Source: Sinorhizobium sp. 6-70 (GTDB lineage Bacteria > Pseudomonadota > Alphaproteobacteria > Rhizobiales > Rhizobiaceae). From it: 64,000 bases of DNA. The notes beneath the pieces were generated by a model. That model saw only the letters and a program-made list of their open reading frames with translations. It was not told the DNA's origin and made no database searches. Where the stretch lies: NCBI RefSeq assembly GCF_030124375.1, contig NZ_JASKLS010000001.1:310001-374000 (forward strand), given 5' to 3'. The stretch's first letter is position 1, and each line of letters starts with the position of its first letter. Positions 33,427 through 41,794 of the stretch are shown piece after piece. A program made the translations under genes and the position numbers.

Positions 33427-34566
33427 CTACTCCGCCGCCTGCCGTGCCGTTGCCGCCTCGAACACCGCGTCGAAGGCGGCGTGGATCACCTCAGGGCCGG
33501 CGCCCTTGCGGGTAGCGTCGGCGGAGAGGAGCTGGCGGTAGCGTCGGGCGCCGGGCCAGCCCTGGAAAAGGCCGACCATGTGGCGGGTGACGTGGATCAG
33601 CCGGCCGCCGCGGGCGATATGGGTGGCGGCGTAGTCCGCCATGGCGTCACGCACGCCGGCCCAGTAATCGAGCGACAGGCGATGATCGCGATCATTGAAG
33701 GCGTGCGGCTCGATCGGCTCGGGCGCAGCACCCGTCAGGGGATGGGCAAAATGGCCGTCGGCGGCGGTTAGCAAGCCGCTGTCGTGATAGGCGGCCCGGC
33801 CGAGCATGACGCCGTCCAGGGCCGGGCCGTTTCCGGTTTCAACGGAAGGCTCGGCGGCCGCGCCCGGCGGCAGCTGGCGAGGATCCAGATGCGAAAGCGC
33901 CTGATCCAGCGTCTGAAGACCGCCGTTGAGACCGATGAAAAGGTTCGGATTTTCCGCTTTCAGCCGATGCACGAGGCCATAGTCGAGCGGCGGGACCTCG
34001 CGGTTCTCCCTTGGGCTCAGGCCTTTCAGCCAGGCCTTGCGTGCATGGACCCAGACGGCATCCGTGCCGGCTTCCTTCACGAGGGCGACAAGCTCGCGCA
34101 GCGCCTGTTCCGGGTCCTGGTCGTCGACGCCGATGCGGCATTTGACCGTGACGGGAATTCTGACGGCCGCCTTCATCGCCGCAACGCATTCGGCAACGAG
34201 CGCCGGCTCCTGCATGAGGCAGGCGCCGAAAGTGCCCGACTGCACCCGATCGGACGGGCAGCCGACATTCATGTTGATCTCGTCGTAGCCGAAGCCTTCG
34301 CCGATCCGCGCCGCCTCCGCCAACTTTACCGGATCGTTGCCGCCAAGCTGCAAGGCGACCGGGTTCTCCGCGGCATGGTAGTCGAGCAGCTTCTCGCGAT
34401 CGCCCCGCAGGATCGCGTCGGCGACGATCATCTCGGTATAGAGCAGCGCATGGCGCGAGAGCTGGCGCGCGAAGAAGCGGTAGTGCCGGTCGGTCCAGTC
34501 GATCATCGGCGCCACGGCGAAGACCGGCGCCTTGAAGTATCGGGTATTTCCCGGATTTTCGGCCAT
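33427..34566 (-). CDS. dusA: tRNA-dihydrouridine(20/20a) synthase
   Basis: A protein of about 379 residues. The FMN-dependent TIM barrel opens with VAPMIDWTDRHYRFF, has the FMN-binding NMNVGCPSDRVQSGTFGACL with the catalytic Cys (GACLM), and IGVDD in the mid-section. DusA reduces U20/U20a in tRNA D-loops. The DusA-type DxxTDRH motif distinguishes it from DusB/DusC. The start at 34566 gives the family N-terminus; the longer ORF runs back into a RIME1-like element and is rejected. Confidence 0.93.
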   Translation of the reverse strand: MAENPGNTRYFKAPVFAVAPMIDWTDRHYRFFARQLSRHALLYTEMIVADAILRGDREKLLDYHAAENPVALQLGGNDPVKLAEAARIGEGFGYDEINMNVGCPSDRVQSGTFGACLMQEPALVAECVAAMKAAVRIPVTVKCRIGVDDQDPEQALRELVALVKEAGTDAVWVHARKAWLKGLSPRENREVPPLDYGLVHRLKAENPNLFIGLNGGLQTLDQALSHLDPRQLPPGAAAEPSVETGNGPALDGVMLGRAAYHDSGLLTAADGHFAHPLTGAAPEPIEPHAFNDRDHRLSLDYWAGVRDAMADYAATHIARGGRLIHVTRHMVGLFQGWPGARRYRQLLSADATRKGAGPEVIHAAFDAVFEAATARQAAE

Positions 34567-34650
34567 TGGCGGCAACTTTCTCCACATCTCACGGGTGCGC
34601 ACGACGCCTTCTGGCGTGCCGGGGCCATATCGGAGCGGCAGTACGGAACC

Positions 34651-34753
34651 ACAGCGCCGCGCGTCTCTTAAGACGCGCAAAGGTCGCTGTAGCGCTTTGA
34701 ACCGCTGCATGATCTTATCCTCAAATCGATTCCGATTTTAGGAACCCATGCAG
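34651..34753. repeat. RIME1-like mosaic element, copy C
   Basis: ACAGCGCCGCGCGTCTCTTA, then AGACGCGCAAAGGTCGCTGT form the first palindrome. CTGCATG...CATGCAG forms the second, with an inner AATCGATTCCGATTT. It lies in the gap upstream of dusA; the rest of that gap (34754-34981) shows no gene. Confidence 0.85.
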
Positions 34754-34981
34754 TAGGGCGAGCCCTTATAGCGCGTGGATTCACATAAGGCGAGACTACC
34801 GCGCTCGCCGTTGCATCGACGCCGCCGCGCCATGGTAAATGGTCTTCGTGCGACAGACTCTTCAAACCACACCATCCCTGCAACCATCTCGCCATCGATC
34901 ACGTATTGTCCAGCAAAAGAATTCTCCGTGATGGAACCACGCGGATGCTCCCGGAGTTGGTTTTCGGAGTGAGGAGGAACG

Positions 34982-35227
34982 ATGTCTAAAGCGCTAGCAC
35001 AAAACATTCGCAACGATCATCGCGACCGCGATCTCGAATGCCAACGTGCGATGGGTGACGATTTCGAGCTGCTGATCGCCGTCGCCGAAAGCGAAGGCTG
35101 GACGTGGCAGGAGATCGCACTGGCTTTGATGGAACTCACCGAAGAGTATGTGGCGGCGATGCGCGTCGATGCCCAATTGAAGGAGGAGGCCTCGGTGGGA
35201 CTGCCGATTTCAAAGACGGTGCATTGA
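34982..35227 (+). CDS. Small hypothetical protein
   Basis: An 81-residue acidic soluble protein with no signal or membrane segment. Residues 30-45 (AVAESEGWTWQEIALAL) look like a short helix-turn-helix-like stretch, but I recognise no family. GGAGTGAGGAGGAACG before the ATG is a strong ribosome site, which supports it as real. It converges on the DUF4174 gene after 23 bp. Confidence 0.65.
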   Translation: MSKALAQNIRNDHRDRDLECQRAMGDDFELLIAVAESEGWTWQEIALALMELTEEYVAAMRVDAQLKEEASVGLPISKTVH

Positions 35228-35250
35228 CCAGCCGCGGTCGAGTTCCTGCG

Positions 35251-35679
35251 TCAGTTCCTCGGCGCATGATGATCTGCTGGCGTGGCGCTCCGGAAAAGCG
35301 CGAAGAACTCCGCCGGGCTCTTCGGTTCGTTCGCATGAAGTCTCACCGATCCATCCTTCCCTACAACCACAACGGTGAAGTCGCGAACCTCGTTGACATC
35401 GAGGTCCTCGCGGATCTGGCGAGCGTCGAGATCACCGCCGGCTCCATATAGCGGCACGGCGCAACCGTCCCTGACACGCAGGACGACGACATCGTGACGC
35501 GCAAGTTCGCGGTGCTTCGCAAGCAGCAGCTTCTCCTGACGTTCCGCTTTCTCGTTCGTGAGATCTGAGAAGATGACGATGACGCGATTTTTCCATTCGA
35601 ATTGGGCGAGACTGCTGCCGGCGTACTGCGACAGCGAAGGCTCACCAATGATTTCGGCGACCAGCGATTTCGTCCACAT
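35251..35679 (-). CDS. DUF4174 domain protein
   Basis: A 142-residue protein with the DUF4174 layout. An N-terminal part (LAQFEWKNRVIVIFSDL) is followed by a thioredoxin-like pattern of strands (DVVVLRV, DFTVVVVGKDGSVRLH). It lacks a CxxC. Function unknown; the family is common in Rhizobiales and is often secreted, though no clear signal peptide is visible from this start. GGAAGGAAC lies upstream of the ATG at 35679. Confidence 0.78.
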   Translation of the reverse strand: MWTKSLVAEIIGEPSLSQYAGSSLAQFEWKNRVIVIFSDLTNEKAERQEKLLLAKHRELARHDVVVLRVRDGCAVPLYGAGGDLDARQIREDLDVNEVRDFTVVVVGKDGSVRLHANEPKSPAEFFALFRSATPADHHAPRN

Positions 35680-35997
35680 TGTTCCTTCCTAACACGACAG
35701 AAGACCGCCGCGCCGTCCCAACTCGGCGCGCGATCGACCACAATGAACTCGTCAGGGGATTTGATCCGGTTCGCCAACGTCCAGGGCAATCGTCCGGCCG
35801 CTCCCCTCAGAGCATACGCAAGCGAAACCCCTGTGAAGCGCGATTGGTTCCTCCGGCGGACGAACGTCTGCAAAATAGCGGACAAACCGCAATTCCTGCG
35901 CTACATTGAAGCGCTTGGCTCAAGTTGCGCGCAAGAGGAGTACGGAACCTGGGCCCATCTTGCGACGTTGTTGTTCATGATCTCAAGGAGGAGAAGC
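35680..35997. other. Gap between DUF4174 and DUF982 genes
   Basis: 318 bp. A plus-strand frame is open here and continuous with the DUF982 gene, but it lacks a conserved product or ribosome site before 35984. I see no repeat or RNA gene. It probably holds the divergent promoters. Confidence 0.4.
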
Positions 35998-36237
35998 ATG
36001 CATCAAGTGTTGTGGAGCCATCCCATCGAGGTTGGATTGACCGGTAACGACGTGCGTATGGTCAAGGGACCGTCCGACGCGCTGAGGTGCCTGGCGGACC
36101 AGTGGCCCCACCGTGGACCTTACTACGTCGCCGCCCGCAGCGCCTGCCGTGCAGCAATTGATGGCCGCCGTACCGTCGAGGAGGCCCGCAAGCTCTTTAT
36201 TTCCGCCGCCAAAGAGGCGCATCTAGAGACGCATTGA
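35998..36237 (+). CDS. DUF982 family protein
   Basis: A 79-residue protein with the DUF982 pattern: a start such as VLWSHPIEVGLTGNDVRMVKG, then ALRCLADQWPHRGPYYVAARSACRAA. DUF982 proteins are small, Rhizobiales-specific and often present in many copies; their function is unknown. AAGGAGGAGAAGC just before the ATG at 35998 fixes the start, so the 211-codon open frame upstream is not used. Confidence 0.82.
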   Translation: MHQVLWSHPIEVGLTGNDVRMVKGPSDALRCLADQWPHRGPYYVAARSACRAAIDGRRTVEEARKLFISAAKEAHLETH

Positions 36238-36541
36238 GGCACCGGCGCACGACGCCGGGATATTGCTCGCACCGGTCAAGGTATATTTTTTGTTTTCGGC
36301 GGTAGCCTTTTTCGGCTCCGCCATCCGTGTACAATATCCGTATCCGACCGAATTGATCGCGCGCGGAACCGGTACAGTTCATAGCTCATATCTCGAAATG
36401 ACACAGAAATCTCCGCGAAACCGCCCGATTTCTGTCGCGAAGCGTTCATTTCTCTCAGTTATATTCTGAGGTGCCTCACAAAAACCAATTTCGGAGAGCT
36501 TTAGTCCACACCAAGGGGAAAAATAAGACGGGAGAGCCAGC
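36238..36541. other. AT-richer gap after the DUF982 gene
   Basis: 304 bp. No supported gene is seen. The segment near 36450-36475 is AT-rich and has a small inverted repeat (CTCAG, 7 bp, CTGAG). It likely contains the promoter of the next small gene. Confidence 0.4.
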
Positions 36542-36748
36542 ATGAGCGAGAGCCATCTCTATCGCATAGTCGAAGTCAGCATGAAGCGCGAAAGCGGCCG
36601 CAAGGACATCGGCATCATGACAGTCCGACAGGCCCTTGAACTTCCCGAAGTACCCAGCCTCGAATACAGCCATCCGGAACTCAATTCGCGCTCGGACGGC
36701 CGGTTTCTGACACGCGACCAGCTTAAAGCCTATGTGCGCTGCGCCTGA
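36542..36748 (+). CDS. Small hypothetical protein
   Basis: A 68-residue soluble protein with mixed charge and no recognised family (central text RKDIGIMTVRQALELPEVP). ACGGGAGAGCCAGC upstream of the ATG gives a plausible ribosome site, and the codon use matches its neighbours. It lies among other small orphan genes. Confidence 0.6.
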   Translation: MSESHLYRIVEVSMKRESGRKDIGIMTVRQALELPEVPSLEYSHPELNSRSDGRFLTRDQLKAYVRCA

Positions 36749-36943
36749 GTGCAGCCGCGGCGTCGAACCATCGGCATAACTTTGCCTTTTGCGGCAGCCC
36801 TTCCGGCTGCTAACGTCCAGCTTCAGATTCGCCACAGTTCCGCGCGTCTATCGATGCGCAGGCCTGTGGCGTCTCGAACTTCCGTATGACGGCCCAGCGT
36901 TCGATAGTCGCCACCGGGTCGATCACGGTAGAAGGGGACGATC

Positions 36944-37630
36944 TTGGAAACAGTCATACCGCCCTCACCGCCCGTGCTGCTGCCGATTTCCGGCAGCCTC
37001 GTGGGCTTCCCCGTCCGGCGCGTCTACTGCGTCGGCCGCAACTACGCCGCTCACGCGATCGAGATGGGGCATGACCCCGACCGCGAGCCGCCCTTCTTTT
37101 TCCAGAAAAACCCGGACAACCTGCGGCCGCCGGGCGAGAACTTCCCCTACCCGCCACGCTCCTCCGATGTCCACCACGAGGTGGAACTGATCGTCGCCCT
37201 GCGCAGCGGCGGCGCCGACATTCCCGTCGAGGAAGCGCTCAATCATGTCTATGGATATGCGGTCGGCATCGATTTCACACGGCGTGACCTGCAGGCAGAA
37301 GCCAAGAAGGCCGGCAAGCCCTGGACGGCCGCCAAGGCCTTCGAGCATTCCGCACCTGTCTCGGAACTCGTACCGTCGGAGGCGATCGGCCATCCGAGCA
37401 ATGGAAATATTTGGCTGAAGGTCAACGGCGAAACGCGCCAGCAGGGCGATCTCGACCAGATGATCTGGAAGGTGCCCGAGATCATCGCCGAGCTTTCAAC
37501 GACCTTCACGCTTGCGCCGGGCGACGTGATCATGACCGGAACACCCGCGGGCGTCGGCGCGGTCCAGCGCGGCGACGTCGTCACTTGCGGCGTCGACGGC
37601 ATCGCCGCACTCTCGGTCACCGTCGTCTAG
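36944..37630 (+). CDS. Fumarylacetoacetate hydrolase (FAH) family protein
   Basis: A 228-residue cytoplasmic enzyme. Motifs are VGRNYAAHAIEMG, HHEVELIVAL with the metal-binding Glu, KAFEHSAPVSELVP and the C-terminal GDVIMTGTPAGVGAVQRGD. Members hydrolyse acylpyruvates, decarboxylate oxaloacetate or act in aromatic degradation; the substrate is not determined. It starts with TTG at 36944, supported by AGGGGA about 7 bp upstream. A RIME1-like element separates it from the gamma-carbonic anhydrase gene. Confidence 0.9.
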   Translation: METVIPPSPPVLLPISGSLVGFPVRRVYCVGRNYAAHAIEMGHDPDREPPFFFQKNPDNLRPPGENFPYPPRSSDVHHEVELIVALRSGGADIPVEEALNHVYGYAVGIDFTRRDLQAEAKKAGKPWTAAKAFEHSAPVSELVPSEAIGHPSNGNIWLKVNGETRQQGDLDQMIWKVPEIIAELSTTFTLAPGDVIMTGTPAGVGAVQRGDVVTCGVDGIAALSVTVV

Positions 37631-37642
37631 CTCGATCCAGCG

Positions 37643-37745
37643 CTGCAGCACCGCGCGTCCTGACAGGCGCGCGAGGGACGCTGTCGCACTTTGAATTGCT
37701 GCATGTTTTGATCCTTAATCGGCTAGGATTGAAGGAAACATGCAG
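37643..37745. repeat. RIME1-like mosaic element, copy D
   Basis: CTGCAGCACCGCGCGTCC with its partner ending in GACGCTGTCGCAC, then CTGCATG...CATGCAG. Same orientation as copies A and C. Its right palindrome ends 16 bp before the gamma-carbonic anhydrase start, so it lies in that gene's leader. Confidence 0.83.
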
Positions 37746-37761
37746 CAGGAGGGAAACACGC

Positions 37762-38292
37762 ATGCCACTCTTCGCACTCGGATCGCTGCAGCCGCAAACG
37801 CCGGGGGAAGGCCGCTATTGGGTCGCCCCCGACGCTAATGTTATCGGCCAGGTGGAATTCGGCGAGGATGTCGGCATCTGGTTCGGCGCGACGCTACGCG
37901 GCGACAACGAGCCGATCCGCATCGGTGCACGCACCAACATCCAGGAAGCCGTGATCATCCATGTCGACCCCGGTTTTCCGACGACGATCGGAGAAGGTTG
38001 CACCATCGGCCACCGGGCGATCATCCACGGCTGCTCGATCGGCGACAATTCGCTGATCGGCATGGGCGCGACCGTGTTGAATGGAGCGCAGATCGGCAAG
38101 AACTGCCTTGTAGGTGCCAATGCACTCATCACCGAAGGCAAGCAATTTCCAGACAATTCGCTGATTGTCGGTGCACCAGCCAAGGCGATCCGTATCCTTG
38201 ATGACGCCGCCGTCGAGAGGCTCAAGCGTTCCGCCGAACACTACGTGAAGAACTGGCAGCGCTATGCCGCCCAACTGACGCGGCTGGACTGA
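37762..38292 (+). CDS. Gamma-carbonic anhydrase family protein
   Basis: A 176-residue left-handed beta-helix protein built of hexapeptide repeats. The three metal-binding histidines are visible in AVIIHVD, TIGHRA and IIHGC. A C-terminal helix (LKRSAEHYVKNWQRYA) completes the fold. Family members include active carbonic anhydrases and inactive acyl/ferripyochelin-binding-like proteins. AGGAGGGAAACACGC before the ATG fixes the start. It converges on zur after 15 bp; a zinc link is suggestive only. Confidence 0.92.
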   Translation: MPLFALGSLQPQTPGEGRYWVAPDANVIGQVEFGEDVGIWFGATLRGDNEPIRIGARTNIQEAVIIHVDPGFPTTIGEGCTIGHRAIIHGCSIGDNSLIGMGATVLNGAQIGKNCLVGANALITEGKQFPDNSLIVGAPAKAIRILDDAAVERLKRSAEHYVKNWQRYAAQLTRLD

Positions 38293-38307
38293 TGGGCAGG
38301 CCGGAAA

Positions 38308-38703
38308 TCAGGCGCAGCTCTTGCAGTGGCCGCGGATCTCGATCGTCGTCTTTTCGGTCTTGAAGCTCTGCGCGCGCACGAGCGCCGAAAGCCGCTCCTC
38401 GATCGCTGCGTCGTGGAACTCCGTCACCTGGCCGCAGCCCTCGCAGATGGTGAATGCGGTGACGCCGCGATCATGCTCATGCTCATGCGGGCAGGTGCAG
38501 GCCACGAAGGCGTTCAAACTTTCCAGCCGGTGGACGAGGCCGTATTCGAGCAGCTTGTCGAGCGCGCGGTAGACCTGCAGCGGCGCGCGAAAACCCTCAT
38601 CGCGCAGTTTGTCGAGAATGGTATAGGCGCTCATAGGGCCTTCCGAATGGGCCAGCGCTCCCATCACCAGCGACTGGTTTTTCGTTAATTGCGGCGTGCC
38701 CAT
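38308..38703 (-). CDS. zur: Zinc uptake regulator, Fur family
   Basis: A 131-residue Fur-family repressor. A winged-helix N-terminal domain (SAYTILDKLRDEGFRAPLQVYRALDKLL) is followed by a His/Cys-rich metal region (CTCPHEHEHDRG) and the structural zinc site formed by CEGCGQV and CKSC. It overlaps znuB by 1 bp (TGATG) at the end of the znuCB transcript, so Zur is probably autoregulated with the transporter it represses. Assignment to Zur rather than Fur or Mur rests on this context. Confidence 0.94.
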   Translation of the reverse strand: MGTPQLTKNQSLVMGALAHSEGPMSAYTILDKLRDEGFRAPLQVYRALDKLLEYGLVHRLESLNAFVACTCPHEHEHDRGVTAFTICEGCGQVTEFHDAAIEERLSALVRAQSFKTEKTTIEIRGHCKSCA

Positions 38704-39530
38704 CAGCGATGCCCTCCGTACGAAGAATGTGAAGCGCTTTCGAGCCTTCTGCCGACCGGCAGCAGACTCAGCACGAACAGCGCCAGTGCCGCGACCACGA
38801 TAGACGGCCCCGATGGCGTGTCGAAGTGAAGCGAGCCGAAAAGGCCGCCGGCGACGGCGAGCGCGCCTATCGCCGAAGCGAGAACAGCCATGATTTCCGG
38901 CGAGCCGGCAAAGCGGCGCGCGGTCGCCGCCGGGATGATCAGAAGCGACGTGATCAACAGGATGCCGACGATCTTCATGGCGATGGCAATCACCAGCGCC
39001 ATCAGCAGCATGAAGAAAAGCCGTGCCCTCTCAGGCCGCAGGCCTTCGGCTTCCGCCAGTTCCGGATTGACGGTCGAGGCGAGCAGCGGCCGCCAGAGAT
39101 AGACGAGCGCGAAGATCACCAGAATGCCGCCGCCCCAGATGATGTCGATGTCGGCCTCGGAGACGGCGAGAATATCACCGAAAAGAAAGCCGACGAGATC
39201 GATCCGAACCCAAGTCATGAAGGCGACGATAACGAGACCGATCGACAGTGCCGAATGCGAGAGGATGCCGAGCAGCGCGTCCGTCGACAGCGCACCGCGC
39301 TTCTGCAGGAAGAGCAGCAGCAGCGAGACGACAGAGGCGACAATGAAGACGCTGATCATCAGGTTGAGCTCGAGGAGCAACGACAGCGCCACGCCGAGTA
39401 GTGCCGAATGCGCCATAGTGTCCCCGAAGTAGGCCATGCGCCGCCAGATGACGAAGCAGCCGAGCGGGCCCGCAACCATGGCAATGCCGATGCCGGCGAC
39501 CAGCGCGCGGATGAAGAAATCGTCAAGCAT
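38703..39530 (-). CDS. znuB: Zinc ABC transporter permease
   Basis: A 275-residue membrane permease of the ABC-3 family, starting MLDDFFIRALVAGIGIAMV, with about eight spans and LLLITSLLIIPAATARRF typical of metal permeases. It overlaps znuC by 8 bp and zur by 1 bp, so znuC-znuB-zur is one translationally coupled unit. The ATG at 39530 is chosen over an upstream start because the longer ORF reads through the His-rich znuC tail in another frame. Confidence 0.94.
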   Translation of the reverse strand: MLDDFFIRALVAGIGIAMVAGPLGCFVIWRRMAYFGDTMAHSALLGVALSLLLELNLMISVFIVASVVSLLLLFLQKRGALSTDALLGILSHSALSIGLVIVAFMTWVRIDLVGFLFGDILAVSEADIDIIWGGGILVIFALVYLWRPLLASTVNPELAEAEGLRPERARLFFMLLMALVIAIAMKIVGILLITSLLIIPAATARRFAGSPEIMAVLASAIGALAVAGGLFGSLHFDTPSGPSIVVAALALFVLSLLPVGRRLESASHSSYGGHR

Positions 39531-40431
39531 CGCGCTTCTCCGCCTGTTCGAAGCCTTGGAGCCGCGTGTGATGGCCGCAGCCGCAGTCCGGATCGTGATC
39601 GTGCACGTCCTCGGATTCCTCGTGATGATGATGCCCGTCACCCGGGAAACAGCTTTCGGTGATGCTGCCGTCCGCATGCAGCACGCGGCCGTCCGGCAGG
39701 TGCGTATGGTCGTGATGGTGGCTGTAGACCGCGAGCGTGCCGGCTGCCCGCCGACCGAAAAGCTTCAGATATTCCGGGCTGCGGCTCACCGCCTGCGGCG
39801 TGCCGCGGCAACAGACATGGCCGTTGAGGCAGACGACCGTATCCGTCTCGGCCATCACGATATGGAGATCGTGCGAGATCAGCAGGATGCCGCAGCCGGT
39901 GCGGTTGCGGATCTGTTTGATGAGTTCATAAAGCGCGATCTCGCCGGAGAAGTCTACGCCCTGGACCGGCTCGTCGAGAACGAGCAGATCGGGCTTGCGG
40001 GCGATCGCGCGGGCAAGCAGCGCCCGCTGGAACTCGCCACCCGAAAGATGCTGCACTTCCGCTTTCGCCATGTGCAGCATTCCGGTTGCGGCGAGCGCCT
40101 CCTCGATCTCACGGCCCTTCAAGGGTCCGGTCAGCGTCATCAGCCGCTCGACCGTCAAGGGCAAGGTCCAGTCGACGGCGAGCTTCTGCGGCACATAGCC
40201 GACCTTGAGCCCCGCGACCCGCTCGACGTGTCCCTCGTCTGGCTTCAGCACGCCGATCGCCGTCTTCGCCGTCGTCGATTTTCCCGACCCGTTCGGACCG
40301 ATCAGAGTGACGATTTCGCCCCTGCTGATCGAGAACTCGACGCCGCGCACGAGCCATCGCCCGTTCCGGCGCACCCCGGCATTGTTGAGGCTGACGAGCG
40401 GCCTCGTTTCTGGCGATCGGTAATTCAGCAT
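39523..40431 (-). CDS. znuC: Zinc ABC transporter ATP-binding protein with His-rich tail
   Basis: A protein of 302 residues. Walker A is GPNGSGKST, the signature is LSGGEFQRALLARA, Walker B is LLVLDEPVQGVD, and the switch His is in LISHDLH. The last 65 residues are a His/Asp/Cys-rich extension (HHHDHTH; DGHHHHEESEDVHDHDPDCG), probably cytosolic and zinc-binding, which Escherichia coli ZnuC has only in much weaker form. The ATG at 40431 is chosen; a GTG nine codons upstream is possible. It is transcribed away from znuA across the palindromes at 40473-40509. Confidence 0.93.
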   Translation of the reverse strand: MLNYRSPETRPLVSLNNAGVRRNGRWLVRGVEFSISRGEIVTLIGPNGSGKSTTAKTAIGVLKPDEGHVERVAGLKVGYVPQKLAVDWTLPLTVERLMTLTGPLKGREIEEALAATGMLHMAKAEVQHLSGGEFQRALLARAIARKPDLLVLDEPVQGVDFSGEIALYELIKQIRNRTGCGILLISHDLHIVMAETDTVVCLNGHVCCRGTPQAVSRSPEYLKLFGRRAAGTLAVYSHHHDHTHLPDGRVLHADGSITESCFPGDGHHHHEESEDVHDHDPDCGCGHHTRLQGFEQAEKRDA

Positions 40432-40472
40432 CAGAAAATTCCGGATGATGGTTGCCACTGGCTATCGCACAC

Positions 40473-40485
40473 GTTATAGCATAAC
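40473..40485. promoter_or_regulatory. Zur-box-like palindrome, znuC side
   Basis: GTTATAGCATAAC is a near-perfect palindrome close to the Zur consensus core GTTATAnTATAAC. It lies 42 bp upstream of the znuC start in the znuC/znuA divergent gap, where zinc-loaded Zur should repress. Confidence 0.75.
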
Positions 40486-40492
40486 GCAATTG

Positions 40493-40509
40493 ATGTAATA
40501 ACATTACAT
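40493..40509. promoter_or_regulatory. Second palindrome, znuA side
   Basis: ATGTAATAACATTACAT: arms ATGTAAT and ATTACAT around AAC. It lies 8 bp from the Zur-box-like site and 72 bp upstream of znuA. It could be a second Zur site serving znuA. Confidence 0.6.
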
Positions 40510-40580
40510 GGCGGCGTTGCGCAAGGTCGGACGCGCAATGGCGACGCAACACTTTGAACCTGTGAAGCTCGGAGACCCCA

Positions 40581-41579
40581 ATGAGATCGACGCCTGCCCT
40601 GCTTTTTGCATCCACCGTCCTTTTGTCCGCGCCGGCCTGGGCGGAAAGCCTCAATGTGGTGGCTTCCATCAAGCCTGTCCATTCGCTGGTTGCATCGATC
40701 ATGGAGGGCGTCGGCGAACCGTCGCTCATCGTCGAGGGCGGCGCTTCGCCGCATACCTACAACATGAAACCCTCGAATGCCGCGGCGTTGCAGGCGGCGA
40801 ACGTGGTGTTCTGGGTCGGCCACGGCCTCGAAGCCTTCCTGGACAAGCCGCTCGAAGCGCTTGGCAGCGGTGCCAAGGTGGTGGAACTCAGCGCAGCGCC
40901 CGGTCTTGAGAAGCTGACGTTCCGCGAAGGCGGTGCGTTCGAGGCGCACGGGCATGACGACGAAGGTGATGAAGCTGCCCACGATGGCCACGAACATGAA
41001 GAGCACGGCGCCGAACAGGAGCCGGCTCACGATCATGAGCACGACCATGCCGAGGGTGAATTCGACATGCATCTGTGGCTTGACCCGATGAACGCCAAGG
41101 CGATGGCCGCCGAGATCGAAAAAGCGCTCGCTGAAGCCGACCCCGACAACGCCTCTGCCTACGAAGCCAATCTGGCCAAGCTCAACCAAAGATTGGATGC
41201 GTTGGACACAAACCTTGCAGAGACCGTGGCGCCGGTCCGGGATAAGCCTTTCGTCGTCTTCCACGACGCCTATCAGTATTTCGAGCATCGCTACAAGGTA
41301 CGTGTCGCCGGATCCATCACCGTCAGCCCCGAAGTGCTTCCCGGCGCCGAACGGCTTTCCGAAATCCGCGCCAAGATCAAGGAACTGGGCGCGACCTGCG
41401 TCTTTGCCGAACCGCAATTCGAGCCGAAGCTGATCAATGTCGTCATCGAAGGCACCCCGGCGAAATCCGGAACGCTCGACCCTGAGGCGGCAACGCTCGA
41501 TGCCGGGCCAGACCTCTATTTCCAACTGATGGAGAATCTCGGCGCTTCGCTGAAATCCTGCCTCGCTTCGGCGAGCTAG
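40581..41579 (+). CDS. znuA: Zinc ABC transporter periplasmic binding protein
   Basis: A 332-residue cluster A-I metal-binding protein. The signal peptide ends in PAWA. Metal ligands include the His in SPHTYNMKPS and the mid-protein DMHLWLDP, with a third His in FHDAYQYFEHRY. Between them, at about residues 123-160, is a long His/Asp/Glu-rich loop (HGHDDEGDE, HDHEHDHAEG), the mark of zinc rather than manganese binders. CGGAG lies 7 bp upstream of the ATG. It delivers Zn2+ to ZnuB/ZnuC. Confidence 0.95.
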   Translation: MRSTPALLFASTVLLSAPAWAESLNVVASIKPVHSLVASIMEGVGEPSLIVEGGASPHTYNMKPSNAAALQAANVVFWVGHGLEAFLDKPLEALGSGAKVVELSAAPGLEKLTFREGGAFEAHGHDDEGDEAAHDGHEHEEHGAEQEPAHDHEHDHAEGEFDMHLWLDPMNAKAMAAEIEKALAEADPDNASAYEANLAKLNQRLDALDTNLAETVAPVRDKPFVVFHDAYQYFEHRYKVRVAGSITVSPEVLPGAERLSEIRAKIKELGATCVFAEPQFEPKLINVVIEGTPAKSGTLDPEAATLDAGPDLYFQLMENLGASLKSCLASAS

Positions 41580-41580
41580 A

Positions 41581-41637
41581 GCAAATCCAGGAAAAGTGTG
41601 AAAGGGTTTTCCGTCCGGAATTGCGTAGTTTCAAAGA
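41581..41637. repeat. Intergenic palindromic repeat, family 2, copy d
   Basis: AAATCCAGGAAAAGTGTG, then TTTTCCGTCCGGAATTGCG and GTAGTTTCAAAG. Same orientation as copy b. It begins right after the znuA stop codon. Confidence 0.82.
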
Positions 41638-41753
41638 GTTAGATTATTTCCCTGTTTCAATGAAACAATGAAATGATCTAGCGTCGTCCTCCGAGACGGC
41701 GAAGGCGGCCCTCGGGGACCTGCCTTTTCCCCCCTTGGTTACCTAAGAAGAAG

Positions 41754-41779
41754 GAGGCGGCCGACAGGCCGCCGCCTCT
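41754..41779 (-). terminator. GC-rich hairpin downstream of the RcnB-like gene
   Basis: GAGGCGGC (41754-41761) can pair with GCCGCCGCCTC, ending at 41778, with a short loop and one extra base. On the minus strand it is followed by CTTCTTCTTAGG, a weak pyrimidine tail. A likely terminator for the RcnB-like gene. Confidence 0.5.
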
Positions 41780-41794
41780 TCAAACTGCTGGAGA

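Noticed and set aside
35602..35997. N-terminal extension of the DUF982 gene
   Set aside because: The frame is open, but the strong ribosome site and the conserved DUF982 start lie at 35998. The extension overlaps the divergent DUF4174 gene.
36263..36469. 68-codon ORF in the gap after the DUF982 gene
   Set aside because: It starts with TTG, has no ribosome site and its product has no coherent features.
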